From: Planctomyces sp. SH-PL14
Lineage (GTDB): Bacteria; Planctomycetota; Planctomycetia; Planctomycetales; Planctomycetaceae
Length of the DNA: 64,000 nt
NCBI RefSeq assembly: GCF_001610835.1
Contig: NZ_CP011270.1
Coordinates: 3,676,001 to 3,740,000 of the forward strand
Direction: 5' to 3'
Shown: positions 18,553 through 27,276 of the stretch, piece by piece
Numbering within the stretch: position 1 is the stretch's first letter
Layout: every line of letters begins with the position of its first letter
Program-made: the position numbers and the translations under genes
The notes under the pieces: model-generated
Database searches by the model: none
What the model was told of the DNA's origin: nothing
What the model saw: only the letters and a program-made list of their open reading frames with translations

Positions 18553-19634
18553 AGGTCGGACAGCGAAAGCTGATGCCGGGGCGCGAGCAGCGTCAGCAGG
18601 GCGGAGGCGGTGCAGAACGTCCGGTCCGTAATGCAGTGATGTCCGGTCCAGCTCCCGTCCCGGTTCTGCATCTTGACCACCCCGGCACTGACATCGGGAT
18701 ACCAGCTCCGCCACTCCGGACGCGGATCCTGCACGAGACACTCGGTGACGAGATAGAACGCGAGGTACTCCTCGCCCCCCGCCAGCTCAAAGACCGGCTG
18801 CTCCCCCCGGACCGCCGCCAGCAGCCGCGGGATGCTGTCGCGGAAGACCGGCTCCTGCCGCAGGTCGAGCGAATAGAGCACCCGGAGACTGGAGGCTTCC
18901 TTGTAGAAGCGATGCATCCAGCTCTCGTCGTCGGGCGATTTCTCCTTCAGTGTCTTGAGCAGAGCGGTCCCGACCCGCCTGGCCGACGCGGTCACCTGAA
19001 ACCCGGTGGCGTCGGCGGCCCGCAGCGACTCCCAGCCGAGCACCGTCCCCAGGACCGGCGCCCAGCTCTCGGTCCCCCAGGTCCCGTCGGGCCCCTGGGT
19101 CTCGCCGATGTGCCGGACCAGCTTCACCAGAGCCGCGCGAATCAGCCGCTCGTCTCCTGGCGACTCGTAGTAGACCTCGGAGAGGTAGATCGCGGCGAGA
19201 AACAGGTCCGCGTTCCGGCCGATCTTCCGCTGGATGAGGGTGATGGAATCGAGCGTCCCCGCCTCTCTCTGTTCGAGCAGCTCCAGCAGTCCGTAGAGCA
19301 GCCGGCGGCTGTGCTGGGCGTAGCGCCCGCCGCGGGGCGTGCTCCCTTCGGAGAGAAGCGCCAGTCCGACGATCGCGGTGCAGCCGAGATCCGGTCCCTG
19401 GTCCCGATCGGGACCGACCGTTCCGTTCCCGCGGATCGCCCCTACCAGCCAGTCGAATCCCCGGTCGATCGACCGGCGGACCTCCGGGCTCGCGCTCTCG
19501 GACCAGGCCGCCGCGCCGGCCGGCACACGATCGAGGTCCGCGCGCGTCTCCAGCCACGCCCCCTCGCCGAGCCATGCCACCAGAAGGACCGCCACAGAGA
19601 CAACAGGAGATCGAGTGCGTCGCACCATCCGCAT
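18549..19634 (-). CDS. Secreted toroid-fold protein, first of three
   Basis: 361 residues. It begins with a basic N-terminus and hydrophobic signal (SPVVSVAVLLVAWLGEGAW). Toroid-type repeats follow: SIDRGFDWLVGAIRGNGTVG, LVRHIGETQGPDGTWGTESW, and VVKMQNRDGSWTGHHC near the end. A second start, ATG at 19628, is possible. Its stop overlaps the next gene's start by 4 bp, so all three toroid genes are probably one transcript starting upstream of 19634. As in the other two, no terpene-cyclase catalytic motif is evident. Confidence 0.75.
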   Translation of the reverse strand: MRMVRRTRSPVVSVAVLLVAWLGEGAWLETRADLDRVPAGAAAWSESASPEVRRSIDRGFDWLVGAIRGNGTVGPDRDQGPDLGCTAIVGLALLSEGSTPRGGRYAQHSRRLLYGLLELLEQREAGTLDSITLIQRKIGRNADLFLAAIYLSEVYYESPGDERLIRAALVKLVRHIGETQGPDGTWGTESWAPVLGTVLGWESLRAADATGFQVTASARRVGTALLKTLKEKSPDDESWMHRFYKEASSLRVLYSLDLRQEPVFRDSIPRLLAAVRGEQPVFELAGGEEYLAFYLVTECLVQDPRPEWRSWYPDVSAGVVKMQNRDGSWTGHHCITDRTFCTASALLTLLAPRHQLSLSDL

Positions 19635-19811
19635 CGGTCACTGAGCGGTGAGGGGGGAAGGGAGTGACTCCCGGTGAGGCACAATTCGTGCCGCCCTGCC
19701 TGGCCGCCGGAAGCGTGACGATTTGCAGCCATCGGCTAGAGCGCCGGGCCACGAACCGGTCACATAGTCGCCACCGTCGACGAATTCTCCATCAGCGCTG
19801 CCGCACCTCAC

Positions 19812-20138
19812 CCGGGTCCAGGGGCACCCTGGTGGGGAGTGCAGAGGGGCCTGTGTTGTTTTCTTGGGCCCTTTGCCCGCCGGAGGCCCGTCTCGTCTCG
19901 ATCAATCTGAAGGAGCGAGCGTCCAAGCGCGGACACCGTGCCGGATGCCCCCCACATCAACCCGCGAGGATTGCGAATTGAGTAGTGAGTTCTCAACGCC
20001 GGTTCCACAAAGCGGTCGCCCGTTGCTGACCACGGTTCCTCATGGAAGCGCCTCCGGCGGCAAGGGGGCGTGGCCCCCTTGACCCCAGGTGCCGGAGCAC
20101 GTTGGGTTTGAGCGAGCAGAGCTGTGCCGGCAAGGACG
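19812..20138 (+). repeat. R-family intergenic repeat, copy R4
   Basis: A full copy in the divergent gap between the toroid operon and the glycoside hydrolase. The module order is conserved, but the part after the left box (around 19888-19912) has diverged. It ends 89 bp before the hydrolase start, and the hydrolase frame stays open back into the repeat. About 175 bp separate it from the toroid operon start; I see nothing else in the gap. Confidence 0.83.
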
Positions 20139-20227
20139 TGGGAATCGCGTCCGGCTTTCCCTATCATCGGCCACACTGGCCGTTCATTGAGTCCTCACCA
20201 AGGACGGGTCAATCCGGGACCGCCTGT

Positions 20228-22405
20228 ATGCATGGGATTCGCCTCGCGCTCGCGTGGTCTCTCTTCGCTGCCACCCTCCCTGTCGCCTTCGCGGCCGAGG
20301 ACTGGCACCCCTTTCAACCACCGCCCGACGCCCTCGTCGACAGCCCCATCGGCCTGCGGTCCCTGAACGAGCGGTTCGCCGGAGAACACGGCCGGATCGC
20401 TGCCCGGGACGGACGCTTCGTCCACGGCGACACGGGAAGCCCCGTCCGATTCTGGGCCGTGAACGGCCCGCCGGATGATCTGACGGGAGACGACCTCCGC
20501 CGCTGCGCCCGGATGCTGGCCGACTACGGCGTCAACCTGGTCCGGGTCCATCGTCCGCTGTTCGACGCCAGGGGCGAAGTCGACCCCGCCAAGGTTCGGC
20601 AGGCCCAAGAGATCGTCGCCGCCCTGAAGGCCGAAGGGATCTACACGCACTTCTCGATCTACTTCCCGCTCTGGTTCAAGCCGAAAGCGGACCTGGCATG
20701 GCTCCCCGGCTACGACGGCCAGAAGCCGCCGTTTGCCGCCCTGCAGTTCAACCGCGAGTTTCAAAAGCGGCATCAGGAATGGCTGCGGGCCCTCCTGACG
20801 ACGCCGGACGCCAGGACCGGAAAGACCCTCCTCGACGAACCGGCGGTCTTCGGGGTCGAGGTCCAGAACGAAGACTCCTTCTTCTTCTGGACGTTCGATG
20901 CCCGCAACATCCCCGCCCCGCAGCTCCAGATCCTGGAGACCCGCTTCGGCGACTGGCTGACCAAACGTTACGGCTCGATCGCCAAGGCGCTCGAAACCTG
21001 GAAGGGCCAGGCCCTCCCCCGCGACGCCGAGAAGGAGGGACGCGTCGGCTTCCGCCCGCTCTGGAACATCGCCCACGAGAAAACCCGCCGAGATCAGGAC
21101 ACCGCGACGTTCCTGCTGGAGGTCCAGACCGAGTTCTATCGCGACACGTACCAGTTCCTGCGGCAGCTCGGCTTCCAGGGACTGATCCATTGCAGCAACT
21201 GGGCGACCGCCGATCCCGCCGTCCTCGGTCCCCTCGAAAAGCTGAGCTACACCGCCGGGGACTTCGTCGACCGCCACGGCTACTTCGAGTGCAACCACAA
21301 GGGGGACAACGCGGCGTGGTCGATCCGCCCCGGACACACCTACAGCGACCGCAGCGCCCTCCGGTTCGACCCGCCCGTCCCCGGCAAGCCGCGGACCATC
21401 GGGCATCCGGTGATGGACCCGCACTACGACGACAAGCCGTCGATGATCTCCGAGACGACCTTCACCCGCCCGAACCGCTATCGCTCCGAGGCCCCGCTGT
21501 ACTTCGCCGCCTACGGAGCCCTGCAGGACAGCGACGGCATCGTCCACTTCGCGTTCGACGGGGCAAACTGGAACGTCAAGCCCCGGTTCTGGATGCAGCA
21601 GTGGACCCTCGCGACGCCGGCGATGCTGGGCCAGTTCCCCGCAGCCGCTCTCCTCTATCGCAAGGGGCTGATCCAGGAGGGAGACATGGTCGCCGACATC
21701 TCCCTCAACCGCGATGACCTGCTGCACCTGAAGGGGACTCCCCTCCCGCAGGACGCCGCCTTCGACGAGCTTCGGCTGGCCGATGTGCCGTCGGGCGTGG
21801 ACATCAAGCCGGGGCAGCGGCTCGATCCCCTGCTCCATTTCGCCGGCCGGACGCGAGTCCGGTTCGTCGACGGCCCGGGAGGGTTTCTCGGCTGCGACTC
21901 CGCTTCTCTGATCGACCACAAGGGGCAGACGGTCACGAGCACGACGCGAGAACTGAAGCTCGACTACGGCCGGGGTCTGCTGACAATCAACGCCCCGCAG
22001 GCCGCGGGGCTCTCAGGCAACCTCAAGTCGGCGGGAGCAACGAAGCTCGGCGCGTTCGAGATCGCGAGTGACCTCGACCTCGGGCATATCCTGGCGGTCT
22101 CGCTCGACGATCAGCCGCTGTCGACCTCGAAGAAGATCCTCGTGCAGGCGATGTCCGAAGAGCGGGCAACCGGCTTTCGGACGGAACCTGCGGAAGAGGG
22201 GACCTACAAGATCACCGACATCGGCCGCGATCCCTGGCAGGTCCGGAGCCTCTCGGGGACCGTCAGGTTCCATCGTCCGGATGCCGCGACACTGCGCGTG
22301 ACGCCGCTCGATATCAGCGGCCGGCCGCAGAGGAAGGGAGCGGCCCTGAAGGCGAATGCGATTTCGCTTCTGCCGGACACGATCTACTACTTGATCGAAA
22401 AGTGA
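20228..22405 (+). CDS. Secreted glycoside hydrolase-like protein (TIM-barrel, clan A type)
   Basis: 725 residues. ATG 20228 starts a clear signal peptide (IRLALAWSLFAATLPVAFAA). The N-terminal ~420 residues look like a (beta/alpha)8 glycosidase: FWAVNGPPDDLTGDDLRRCA, YGVNLVRVHRP, an NE pair in VEVQNEDSFF (E215) as candidate acid/base, and MISETTF (E409) as candidate nucleophile. The C-terminal ~300 residues form beta-rich accessory domains. It should hydrolyse a polysaccharide or glycoside outside the cytoplasm; specificity is not visible. The frame extends upstream to 20042 inside repeat R4, but those residues are translated repeat, not protein. Confidence 0.8.
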   Translation: MHGIRLALAWSLFAATLPVAFAAEDWHPFQPPPDALVDSPIGLRSLNERFAGEHGRIAARDGRFVHGDTGSPVRFWAVNGPPDDLTGDDLRRCARMLADYGVNLVRVHRPLFDARGEVDPAKVRQAQEIVAALKAEGIYTHFSIYFPLWFKPKADLAWLPGYDGQKPPFAALQFNREFQKRHQEWLRALLTTPDARTGKTLLDEPAVFGVEVQNEDSFFFWTFDARNIPAPQLQILETRFGDWLTKRYGSIAKALETWKGQALPRDAEKEGRVGFRPLWNIAHEKTRRDQDTATFLLEVQTEFYRDTYQFLRQLGFQGLIHCSNWATADPAVLGPLEKLSYTAGDFVDRHGYFECNHKGDNAAWSIRPGHTYSDRSALRFDPPVPGKPRTIGHPVMDPHYDDKPSMISETTFTRPNRYRSEAPLYFAAYGALQDSDGIVHFAFDGANWNVKPRFWMQQWTLATPAMLGQFPAAALLYRKGLIQEGDMVADISLNRDDLLHLKGTPLPQDAAFDELRLADVPSGVDIKPGQRLDPLLHFAGRTRVRFVDGPGGFLGCDSASLIDHKGQTVTSTTRELKLDYGRGLLTINAPQAAGLSGNLKSAGATKLGAFEIASDLDLGHILAVSLDDQPLSTSKKILVQAMSEERATGFRTEPAEEGTYKITDIGRDPWQVRSLSGTVRFHRPDAATLRVTPLDISGRPQRKGAALKANAISLLPDTIYYLIEK

Positions 22406-22534
22406 CGGGTGCCAGATTGAGGGACCGGATGAGACTCACGTCCGGGACAGGACGGGGCTCCGTGTGGAGTGGCTGGGATAGGTGTAGAGTGTGGCGCTCC
22501 GCGGCCACGGTCGAGTTCAGCGGCAGGGGCGCTA

Positions 22535-23185
22535 TCACCCGGCGGGGAGCCGGAACGGCTCACAAAACTCGTCGCTGCTCCAATCGACTCCCGGACCATC
22601 TTTCTTCAGAACGGTCGGCCACCAGAGGCTGCGCGGGAACTGAAAGCAAACCTGCGCCCAATCCGTGTAGAACTGCAACAACGATTCGGCGAGGCGATGC
22701 CCGTTCTCACCAGTCCCGCCGTCGCACCAGTCATGTTTGTCGAACACGACGGGGGCCGGGTCCAAGGCGGTGTCGAGGCTGAATCCGTCGCCGTTCCCTT
22801 CGTTATGGAAGGGCATCCATTTTCGCATCTTGAGTGCGGTCTGCTTCGCCAACACGGGGTTCTTCGTACCGCTGAAGTCGTAGTCATCGTTCCACTCTGT
22901 CATCCAGCTCAGCACGTCAAAGGATTCGATTACCCGACTGTTGAGCTTCGGAAACTCGTGGTTCGCGAATGGCTCTCGATCACGTTTCGTACTCCACGCG
23001 AATTCCAGCCCATCGCCCATCTCCGCGTAGAACTCGGCCATCGACGCGGGAATCGGGATCAGCGCCTTCGCCCGCGCGCGTTCGATGGTGGAGGTGGTCA
23101 ACGCTTCGCCGCGTTCGAACGTGACCTTCACGCCCTGACGCCGCACGTGATCCGCAACCCGTTCGAACAGTTCGAGGTACGCCAT
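22535..23185 (-). CDS. SMI1/KNR4 (SUKH)-like protein
   Basis: 216 residues, cytosolic. The pattern resembles the SUKH superfamily: an N-terminal LTTSTIERARAKALIPIPASMAEFY segment with the typical 'aE..lg..lP..y..fy...nG' look (FYAEMGDGLEFAW), then a DYDFSG/WMPFHNEGNGDGFSLDT region. Many bacterial SUKH proteins are immunity proteins against secreted or contact-delivered toxins; others have general regulatory roles. No toxin gene lies next to it, so it is an orphan. It is divergent from the oxidoreductase that follows. The start ATG 23185 is certain by frame, though its ribosome-binding site is weak. Confidence 0.7.
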   Translation of the reverse strand: MAYLELFERVADHVRRQGVKVTFERGEALTTSTIERARAKALIPIPASMAEFYAEMGDGLEFAWSTKRDREPFANHEFPKLNSRVIESFDVLSWMTEWNDDYDFSGTKNPVLAKQTALKMRKWMPFHNEGNGDGFSLDTALDPAPVVFDKHDWCDGGTGENGHRLAESLLQFYTDWAQVCFQFPRSLWWPTVLKKDGPGVDWSSDEFCEPFRLPAG

Positions 23186-23331
23186 GGCGACTGCTGACTC
23201 CGCTTATCGGAATGAGGTGCTTTGAGAATGCCCCGCCGCATTCGCCCGTGAACCGTAGCCGGCTCCCCTTTTCGAAGCCACGCCGTTCGCCGATGATGGC
23301 GATCTCCCGTCGCTCTCCCGGAGATTCTTCC

Positions 23332-24684
23332 ATGGACCGCCGCACTTTTCTGCAGTTGGGGGCCGCGGGCCTCAGTCTGCCTGCTTTCGGCCCCTCGCTC
23401 TACGCCGCCGCCTCCGACAAGCCGCCGCGGGTGGCGCTGATCGGCTGCGGGTGGTACGGCAAGGCAGACCTGCTGCGGCTGATTCAAGTCGCTCCGGTCG
23501 AGGTCGTCGGCCTGTGCGACGTCGACAGCACGATGCTGGCGGAGGCGGCGGCGCTCGTCAAAGAGCGGCAGAGATCCGATAAGGCCCCGCCGACATTCCG
23601 GGACTACCGCGACCTGCTGAAGCAGACGCAGCCGGAGATCATCCTGATCGCCACGCCGGACCACTGGCACGCCCTCAACGCCATCGCGGCGATCGAGGCG
23701 GGGGCCGACCTCTACCTGCAGAAGCCGATCAGCGTCGACGTCGTCGAAGGGGAGGCGATCCTCGCCGCCGCGCGGAAGCACGGCCGCGTCGTCCAGGTCG
23801 GAACGCAGCGGCGGAGCACGCCGCACCTCATCGAGGCCCGCGACCAGATCCTCAAGGAGGGGAAGCTCGGAAAGATCGGCGTCGTCGAGATCTACTGCTA
23901 CTACCACATGCGGGCCCGCGGCAACCCGCCCGACATCGCCCCGCCGGAGAACCTCGACTACGAACTTTGGACCGGCCCCGCGCCGATGCGGCCCTACAAC
24001 GAGCTCGTCCATCCCCGCCGCTGGCGAGCCTACATGGAGTACGGCAACGGCATCGTGGGGGACATGTGCATCCACATGCTCGACATGGTCCGGTGGATGA
24101 TGGACCTCGGCTGGCCCAGCACCGTCAGCTCTTCGGGAGGGATCCTCGTCGACAAGGAGAGCCGCTCCAACATCTCCGACACCCAGACCGCCACCTTCGA
24201 CTTTGGCGGCCTGCCGGTCATCTGGCAGCACCGCACCTACGGACACCCCGCCGACCCCAAGTACCCCTGGGGGGCGACGTTCTACGGCGACAAGGGGACC
24301 CTCAAGTGCAGCGTCATGGGCTATGACTTCACGCCGTTCGGAAAGGGCGAGGCGGTCCACCGCGATGTCGTCTACGAACTGGAGCAGTATCCTGAGGACC
24401 AGACCGAGAAGGACCTCGAAAAGCACGTCGCCCCCGCGATCCGCGGGCACATGCTCGACTTCCTGAAGGCCCGGGAGTCCCGCGGCCGTCCGGTGGCGGA
24501 CATCGAGCAGGGGCACATCTCGACGGCGAGCTGCATACTGGCCAACATGGCGATGGAGCTGGGCCGAACGCTGGCGTGGGATCCGGCGACCGGCCGCATC
24601 CGGAACGACGACGAGGCCAACCGCCGGCTCCAGAGACCGTACCGCGAGCCCTGGACACATCCGGTCCCCGCGAAGAACGCCTAG
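23332..24684 (+). CDS. Tat-exported Gfo/Idh/MocA family oxidoreductase
   Basis: 450 residues. The twin-arginine leader MDRRTFLQLGAAGLSLP marks export through Tat, consistent with a folded NAD(P)-binding enzyme. The Rossmann motif ALIGCGWYGKADLL follows, then VVGLCDVDSTMLAE, ATPDHWHALNAIAAIEAG, and LQKPISVD, where the usual EKP is QKP. The C-terminal domain contains YGNGIVGDMCIHMLDMVRW with the His pair typical of the family. These enzymes oxidise or reduce sugar derivatives; the substrate is unknown. I chose ATG 23332 for its GGAG ribosome-binding site and the RR leader; the frame is open to 23212. The next gene starts 164 bp downstream. Confidence 0.9.
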   Translation: MDRRTFLQLGAAGLSLPAFGPSLYAAASDKPPRVALIGCGWYGKADLLRLIQVAPVEVVGLCDVDSTMLAEAAALVKERQRSDKAPPTFRDYRDLLKQTQPEIILIATPDHWHALNAIAAIEAGADLYLQKPISVDVVEGEAILAAARKHGRVVQVGTQRRSTPHLIEARDQILKEGKLGKIGVVEIYCYYHMRARGNPPDIAPPENLDYELWTGPAPMRPYNELVHPRRWRAYMEYGNGIVGDMCIHMLDMVRWMMDLGWPSTVSSSGGILVDKESRSNISDTQTATFDFGGLPVIWQHRTYGHPADPKYPWGATFYGDKGTLKCSVMGYDFTPFGKGEAVHRDVVYELEQYPEDQTEKDLEKHVAPAIRGHMLDFLKARESRGRPVADIEQGHISTASCILANMAMELGRTLAWDPATGRIRNDDEANRRLQRPYREPWTHPVPAKNA

Positions 24685-24848
24685 ATTCGATCCGTTCCGT
24701 CGTCCGGCCTTCCCGACTCGTCCGTTACGTTGCCGTTACACGCGGCGGGCGGCTCGTTGAGGGAAGCTCGCCGGATTCGATACCGTGCGGCCGGTGTCCG
24801 GCGGCTGACCGGCCGCGATCCCCGTTCGCTCTCCCGGAGGCTCTCCTG

Positions 24849-25865
24849 ATGATCCGTCTTGGTCTGCTCGCGCTCGCGTGCTGTCTTCTGCTCGGCCGGC
24901 CGGCCCGGGCCGAAGGGGTGTTCCCCGGCGCCGACTGGGAGACCGCGGCGCCGGAAAGCCAGGGGCTGTCGGCCGAGAAGCTCGACAAGGCCCGCGAGTG
25001 GCTGGCGTCGCACAACAGCCGCTCGGGGCTCGTCGTCCGCCACGGCCGCATCGTCGCCGAGTGGTATTTCCAGGAGGCGGACCGGAACTCCAGGTTCGCC
25101 GCCTATTCGACCAGCAAGTCCCTCTCCAGCATGGCGACGGGACTGGCGATCGCCGACGGCAAGCTGACGCTCGATACCACCGTGGGCCAGTTTCAGCCGG
25201 ACGTCCAGCCCGCGGGCAAGAAAGCGATCACGGTGAAGCAGCTCCTGAGCATGAGCTCGGGCGTCCACAACAATCCCGAGGTTCACCAGCGGACGGACCT
25301 CTTCACCTATGCCCTGAACGAGGCCCCGCTCGATCACCCGCCAGGCTCGAAGTGGGACTACAACAACACCGGCCTGGCGCTCCTCAGCCCCGTCTTCCAG
25401 AAGGCAACCGGCAAGCCGATCGACGACTTCCTGAACGAACGGGTTTTCAAGCCGATCGGGATTGCCGCGGACGACTGGACCTGGGAGCGGCGGGAGGGAT
25501 ACGCCCTTCCGTACTCCGGCTGCCACATGACCGCCCGCGGGATGGGACGCATCGGCCTGCTGGTCCTCAACAAGGGGGAATGGGACGGCCGCCGGGTCGT
25601 TCCGGCGGACTGGCTGAAGGAATCGATCGGCCCTTCGCAGGACCTCAACAAGTCGTACGGTTACCTGTGGTGGAACAACACGACGAACAAGTGGCCCAAG
25701 GTCCCGCAGGACGCCTACGCCGCGCTCGGCCGCTGGGACAACAACATCCTGATCGTCCCCAGCCTCGACCTCGTCGTCATCCGCCAGTCCGATCTGGCCC
25801 CGGCGCAGGGGCATCAGATCGCCGAATATTTTGCGCTCGTCTGCGACGCCGTCGCGAAGCCGTAG
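24849..25865 (+). CDS. Secreted class C beta-lactamase-like serine hydrolase
   Basis: 338 residues with a signal peptide (IRLGLLALACCLLLGRPARA). The serine beta-lactamase/DD-peptidase fold is shown by the S-x-x-K tetrad STSK (S87 to K90), a Y-x-N motif in WDYNNTGLAL, and VFKPIGIAADDWTWER. Members act as esterases, peptidases or beta-lactamases in the periplasm; which applies here cannot be read from sequence. The start at 24849 has GGAGG about 8 bases upstream. It follows the Gfo/Idh gene in the same direction and could be co-transcribed. Confidence 0.87.
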   Translation: MIRLGLLALACCLLLGRPARAEGVFPGADWETAAPESQGLSAEKLDKAREWLASHNSRSGLVVRHGRIVAEWYFQEADRNSRFAAYSTSKSLSSMATGLAIADGKLTLDTTVGQFQPDVQPAGKKAITVKQLLSMSSGVHNNPEVHQRTDLFTYALNEAPLDHPPGSKWDYNNTGLALLSPVFQKATGKPIDDFLNERVFKPIGIAADDWTWERREGYALPYSGCHMTARGMGRIGLLVLNKGEWDGRRVVPADWLKESIGPSQDLNKSYGYLWWNNTTNKWPKVPQDAYAALGRWDNNILIVPSLDLVVIRQSDLAPAQGHQIAEYFALVCDAVAKP

Positions 25866-26082
25866 TCTCGCGCAGGACCTTCCCCGCGCCGCGCCCGATC
25901 CGGGCGGAAAGTCGGGTCACGGCGTCTTGGGTTTGCCCGCCCGGTTGCTCTCGGTAGACTCTGTCGCGTCATCACCCTGTCAGAGCAGGGTGGTGGCGGA
26001 TTGAAGTCCGGCGTCAGAAAAGGGTGTCGACGACACCGCGCCGGGCCCGGAAACAGCCAATCGACCAGGCAAAGCACTGGTC

Positions 26083-26166
26083 GCCGAAGTGGCGGAATGG
26101 CAGACGCAGCGGATTCAAAATCCGCCGACCTCAAAAGTCGTGTGGGTTCGAGTCCCACCTTCGGCA
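26083..26166 (+). tRNA. tRNA-Leu (anticodon CAA)
   Basis: 84 nt. The acceptor stem pairs GCCGAAG with CTTCGGC, with discriminator A. The anticodon stem GCGGA/TCCGC holds loop TTCAAAA (anticodon CAA, reading UUG). The long class II variable arm (CGACC/AGTCG region) and a T-arm with GGTTCGAGTCC are present. CCA is not encoded. Confidence 0.96.
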
Positions 26167-26320
26167 CTCTCAGATTCCTCTCCGTCTCAGCATCCTGCCT
26201 GGACGGGGAGCGATGCTCTATGCACTCTCTCGGGCAAACCGCTCCCGTCGTCCGGGCTGACCACGGAGTTGGGACCGGTCGACGTCGCTGTCAGGGGACG
26301 AGCTTTCCGGTGACACCGCC

Positions 26321-26866
26321 ATGATGGTTTGCGAAGCCCGATGCCAGGTGTTTCTGCACAACCCCAAGGCAGCCGGGATCGCCGTCGGCAACTGGCTGCG
26401 GAAGCATCACGGCTACGTCGATGCTGCCCCGGACCTCGGCGCCCAGCGGCATCCGGACCGTCCCGACTCCTATCTGTGGCGGCACGCCCCGACACCGCCT
26501 GACGGCTGCGAGCACTACGAGAAGTGGTGCATTGTCCGGCATCCGCTGCGGCGGTGGGAGTCTTACTTCAACTACACCCGCCGCTGGGAGCCGGAGATTG
26601 CTCACCTGTCGTTCGACGAGTTCACCGCGGCCCGCGTCGCGTGGCTGCCGAAGCAGGTGGTCTATGTCCAGGCCTCCGATTACTGGATTCAGGTCGAGCA
26701 TCTTCAAGCGGGGCTCGCCGAGCTCGGTCTGACGGATCGGCTTGAGGAGCTCACGCGGGAGAACGTGACTGGTCACGGTGTTCTCTGGACCGACTGGTCG
26801 CGAGCCCGTGTCCTCGAGCACTTCCATGAGGATTTTCATCGCTGCGGCTACCGGCTACCGCGATAG
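26321..26866 (+). CDS. Small sulfotransferase-like protein
   Basis: 181 residues. Two motifs resemble PAPS-dependent sulfotransferases: an N-terminal phosphosulfate-binding loop CQVFLHNPKAAGIAVGNWL (compare HIPKTGGT) and a 3'-phosphate motif CIVRHPLRRWESYFNYTR. A family hallmark YVQASDYW-type segment lies in the middle. The protein is shorter than most family members, so it may be a minimal or partial domain. It would act in the cytoplasm or at the membrane on a carbohydrate or lipid acceptor. Start is ATG 26321 or 26324; no clear ribosome-binding site. Repeat R5 follows. Confidence 0.7.
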   Translation: MMVCEARCQVFLHNPKAAGIAVGNWLRKHHGYVDAAPDLGAQRHPDRPDSYLWRHAPTPPDGCEHYEKWCIVRHPLRRWESYFNYTRRWEPEIAHLSFDEFTAARVAWLPKQVVYVQASDYWIQVEHLQAGLAELGLTDRLEELTRENVTGHGVLWTDWSRARVLEHFHEDFHRCGYRLPR

Positions 26867-26888
26867 CCTCTCAGCTCGACCGACCAAT

Positions 26889-27202
26889 CCGGGGTCCAGG
26901 GGGCACCCCTGGTGGGGAGTGCAGAGGGGCAACGCCCCTTTGCCCGCCGGAGGCTTGGCCGTCGAGAGATATCTGAAGGAGCACGTGTCCAAACGCGGAC
27001 AAAGTGCCGTATGCCCCCCTCACCAACCCACGGGGATTTCATAGCGAGCGGTGAGTCCTCAACGCCGGTACCACAAAGGGGGTATCCGTTGTGTCCCACG
27101 GTTCCTCACAGGAGTGCCTCCGGCGGCAAGGGGTGACCCCCTTGACCCCAGGCTGCCGTCGCACGTTGGGTTTGAGCTATGGATGCTGTGCCGGCAAGGA
27201 CG
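26889..27202 (+). repeat. R-family intergenic repeat, copy R5
   Basis: A full copy between the sulfotransferase-like gene and the helicase gene. All modules are present: the terminal hairpin with a longer GGGGGCACCCCT form, left and right GC boxes, the GTGTCC/GGACA stem and the CACAAAG/CCGTTGTG stem, and the TTTGAGCTATGG tail. It ends 74 bp before the helicase start, whose frame is open back to 27091 inside the repeat. Confidence 0.85.
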
Positions 27203-27276
27203 CGGGCCGGCGTCCGTTCCAATTCGCACCTCTCCGCTATCATGCCCGGCTGACCTCACCCACCCGGACCAATCTG

